The position numbers were made by a program, and so were the translations under genes. The notes under the pieces were generated by a model. That model saw only the letters and a list, made by a program, of their open reading frames with translations. It ran no database searches and was not told where the DNA came from. A stretch of 64,000 nt of DNA from contig NC_049981.1 in assembly GCF_000003815.2 (NCBI RefSeq), positions 26,653,392 to 26,717,391 on the forward strand, given 5' to 3'. Origin of the DNA: Branchiostoma floridae. Its lineage: Eukaryota; Chordata; Leptocardii; Amphioxiformes; Branchiostomatidae. The number at the start of each line of letters is the position of its first letter. Position 1 is the first letter of the stretch. Below are positions 63,301 through 64,000 of this stretch, piece by piece.

Positions 63301-64000
63301 CTAATGTAAAACTGATAGACCATGGTTCTTGTTGCCAGAAAGCGCTGCTTGGTTGTTGATAGGAAGCAAACATGCTTTAATCTGGTCTGGTCAGTTGGTG
63401 CCCCCCTCCCCCTTTGTCCTGTGTGTCAGCTCCAGATGATGACTTCTATTGGATCTCTTTGTCGTCCGTATTCATCTGTAACAAAAAACAGAGCCATATG
63501 TTTCATGACCTTCTGTGGAAAGACTGAATGTCCATGACTCGTGAGACGTGTGACACGGCTATCTTTCACGTTCTGTTTTTTTCCACCAGCTGTACATTTT
63601 GTCCTCCATTTTGACCAACTCTCAACCTTCGACCTCTTCACGTGAGTCCCTTAGGAACTGAGAAAAATGCATGGCTTGGAGAATCTTAAAAACTGATCGA
63701 AATTATTATTTCAGAGCTTTGAAACATCTACTACTTGTATTAGTTATGACAGAGGATCCTAGCATTTTTTGCCAAATGTTCTAGCCGCAAGTTAAAACCT
63801 CTGCTGTAACATGTATGCCACAGAAAGATGTCACACTACTCCAGTTGGCCTTCCAACATTGGATGAAGTGTTTGGTACCAGGGATGACATGCCAGCTCTC
63901 AGGCTGGCAATCATCCAACCAGACATCAGTGTTGTCTACAGTCCTGTTTATCTGGCCTCCAAAACATGACCATCTTCTGCCTGCTGTCTGGCGGAGATTG
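60357..64000 (+). other. TCF7L2: Tcf/Lef intron 3 (start of a long intron)
   Basis: No next Tcf/Lef coding exon was recognised up to the window end, so this intron is at least 3.6 kb. It contains a 17-bp palindrome CAATCCAAATTGGATTG at 61886-61902, a GACGTCAC CRE-like site at about 61756, and an RFX-like GTTGCCATGGTACT at 62304-62317. TCF/LEF introns often hold enhancers, but no element here is proven. Confidence 0.6.

Overview
The window looks like nuclear DNA of an invertebrate chordate, most probably an amphioxus (Branchiostoma); the genus is an inference. Genes are intron-rich with standard GT-AG splice sites, proteins are close to vertebrate orthologs, there is about one gene per 10 kb, and non-autonomous DNA transposons, tRNA-derived SINEs and microsatellites are dense. 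Nothing bacterial, viral, CRISPR-like or operon-like was seen.

Layout. 1-7.4 kb: no gene recognised. 7.4-8.2 kb: 3' remnant of a non-LTR retrotransposon (minus strand). 9.5-14.4 kb: complete eight-exon VTI1A, a Qb-SNARE (minus strand, 217 aa). 14.6-18.8 kb: RPL34 (plus strand, 118 aa), head-to-head with VTI1A, with a TOP-type 5' exon and a 14-nt coding microexon. Its third coding intron holds a Harbinger-type MITE with a hAT-type element nested inside and a SINE beside it. 20.1-24.4 kb: a TTAA-type transposon split by about 3.4 kb of repetitive DNA. 24.9-28.8 kb: complete eight-exon sialyltransferase of the ST6GALNAC1/2 type (plus strand, 415 aa). 29.4-30.4 kb: an unbroken, inverted second copy of the TTAA-type element, carrying a perfect 94-bp tandem duplication. 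32.0-34.9 kb: a ten-finger C2H2 zinc-finger protein (plus strand, about 570 aa). 36.1 kb: a plausible unknown first coding exon (plus). 36-55 kb: mostly noncoding, with SINE, MITE and CGCGAA-type repeats and a CpG-rich block near 47-48 kb that has two perfect TCF motifs. 55.6 kb: an unknown minus-strand first coding exon under a CCAAT/E2F-like promoter. 59.4 kb to the end: first three coding exons of Tcf/Lef (TCF7L2-type, plus strand), which runs off the window.

The genes do not form a pathway. The neighbourhood itself is informative: VTI1A, RPL34 and Tcf/Lef lie within 50 kb here. In human, VTI1A is next to TCF7L2 (10q25) and RPL34 is near LEF1 (4q25). That fits one ancestral block that was duplicated and differentially thinned in vertebrates. 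All exon models were built by eye from reading frames, splice sites and phase agreement; no alignment or database search was run.
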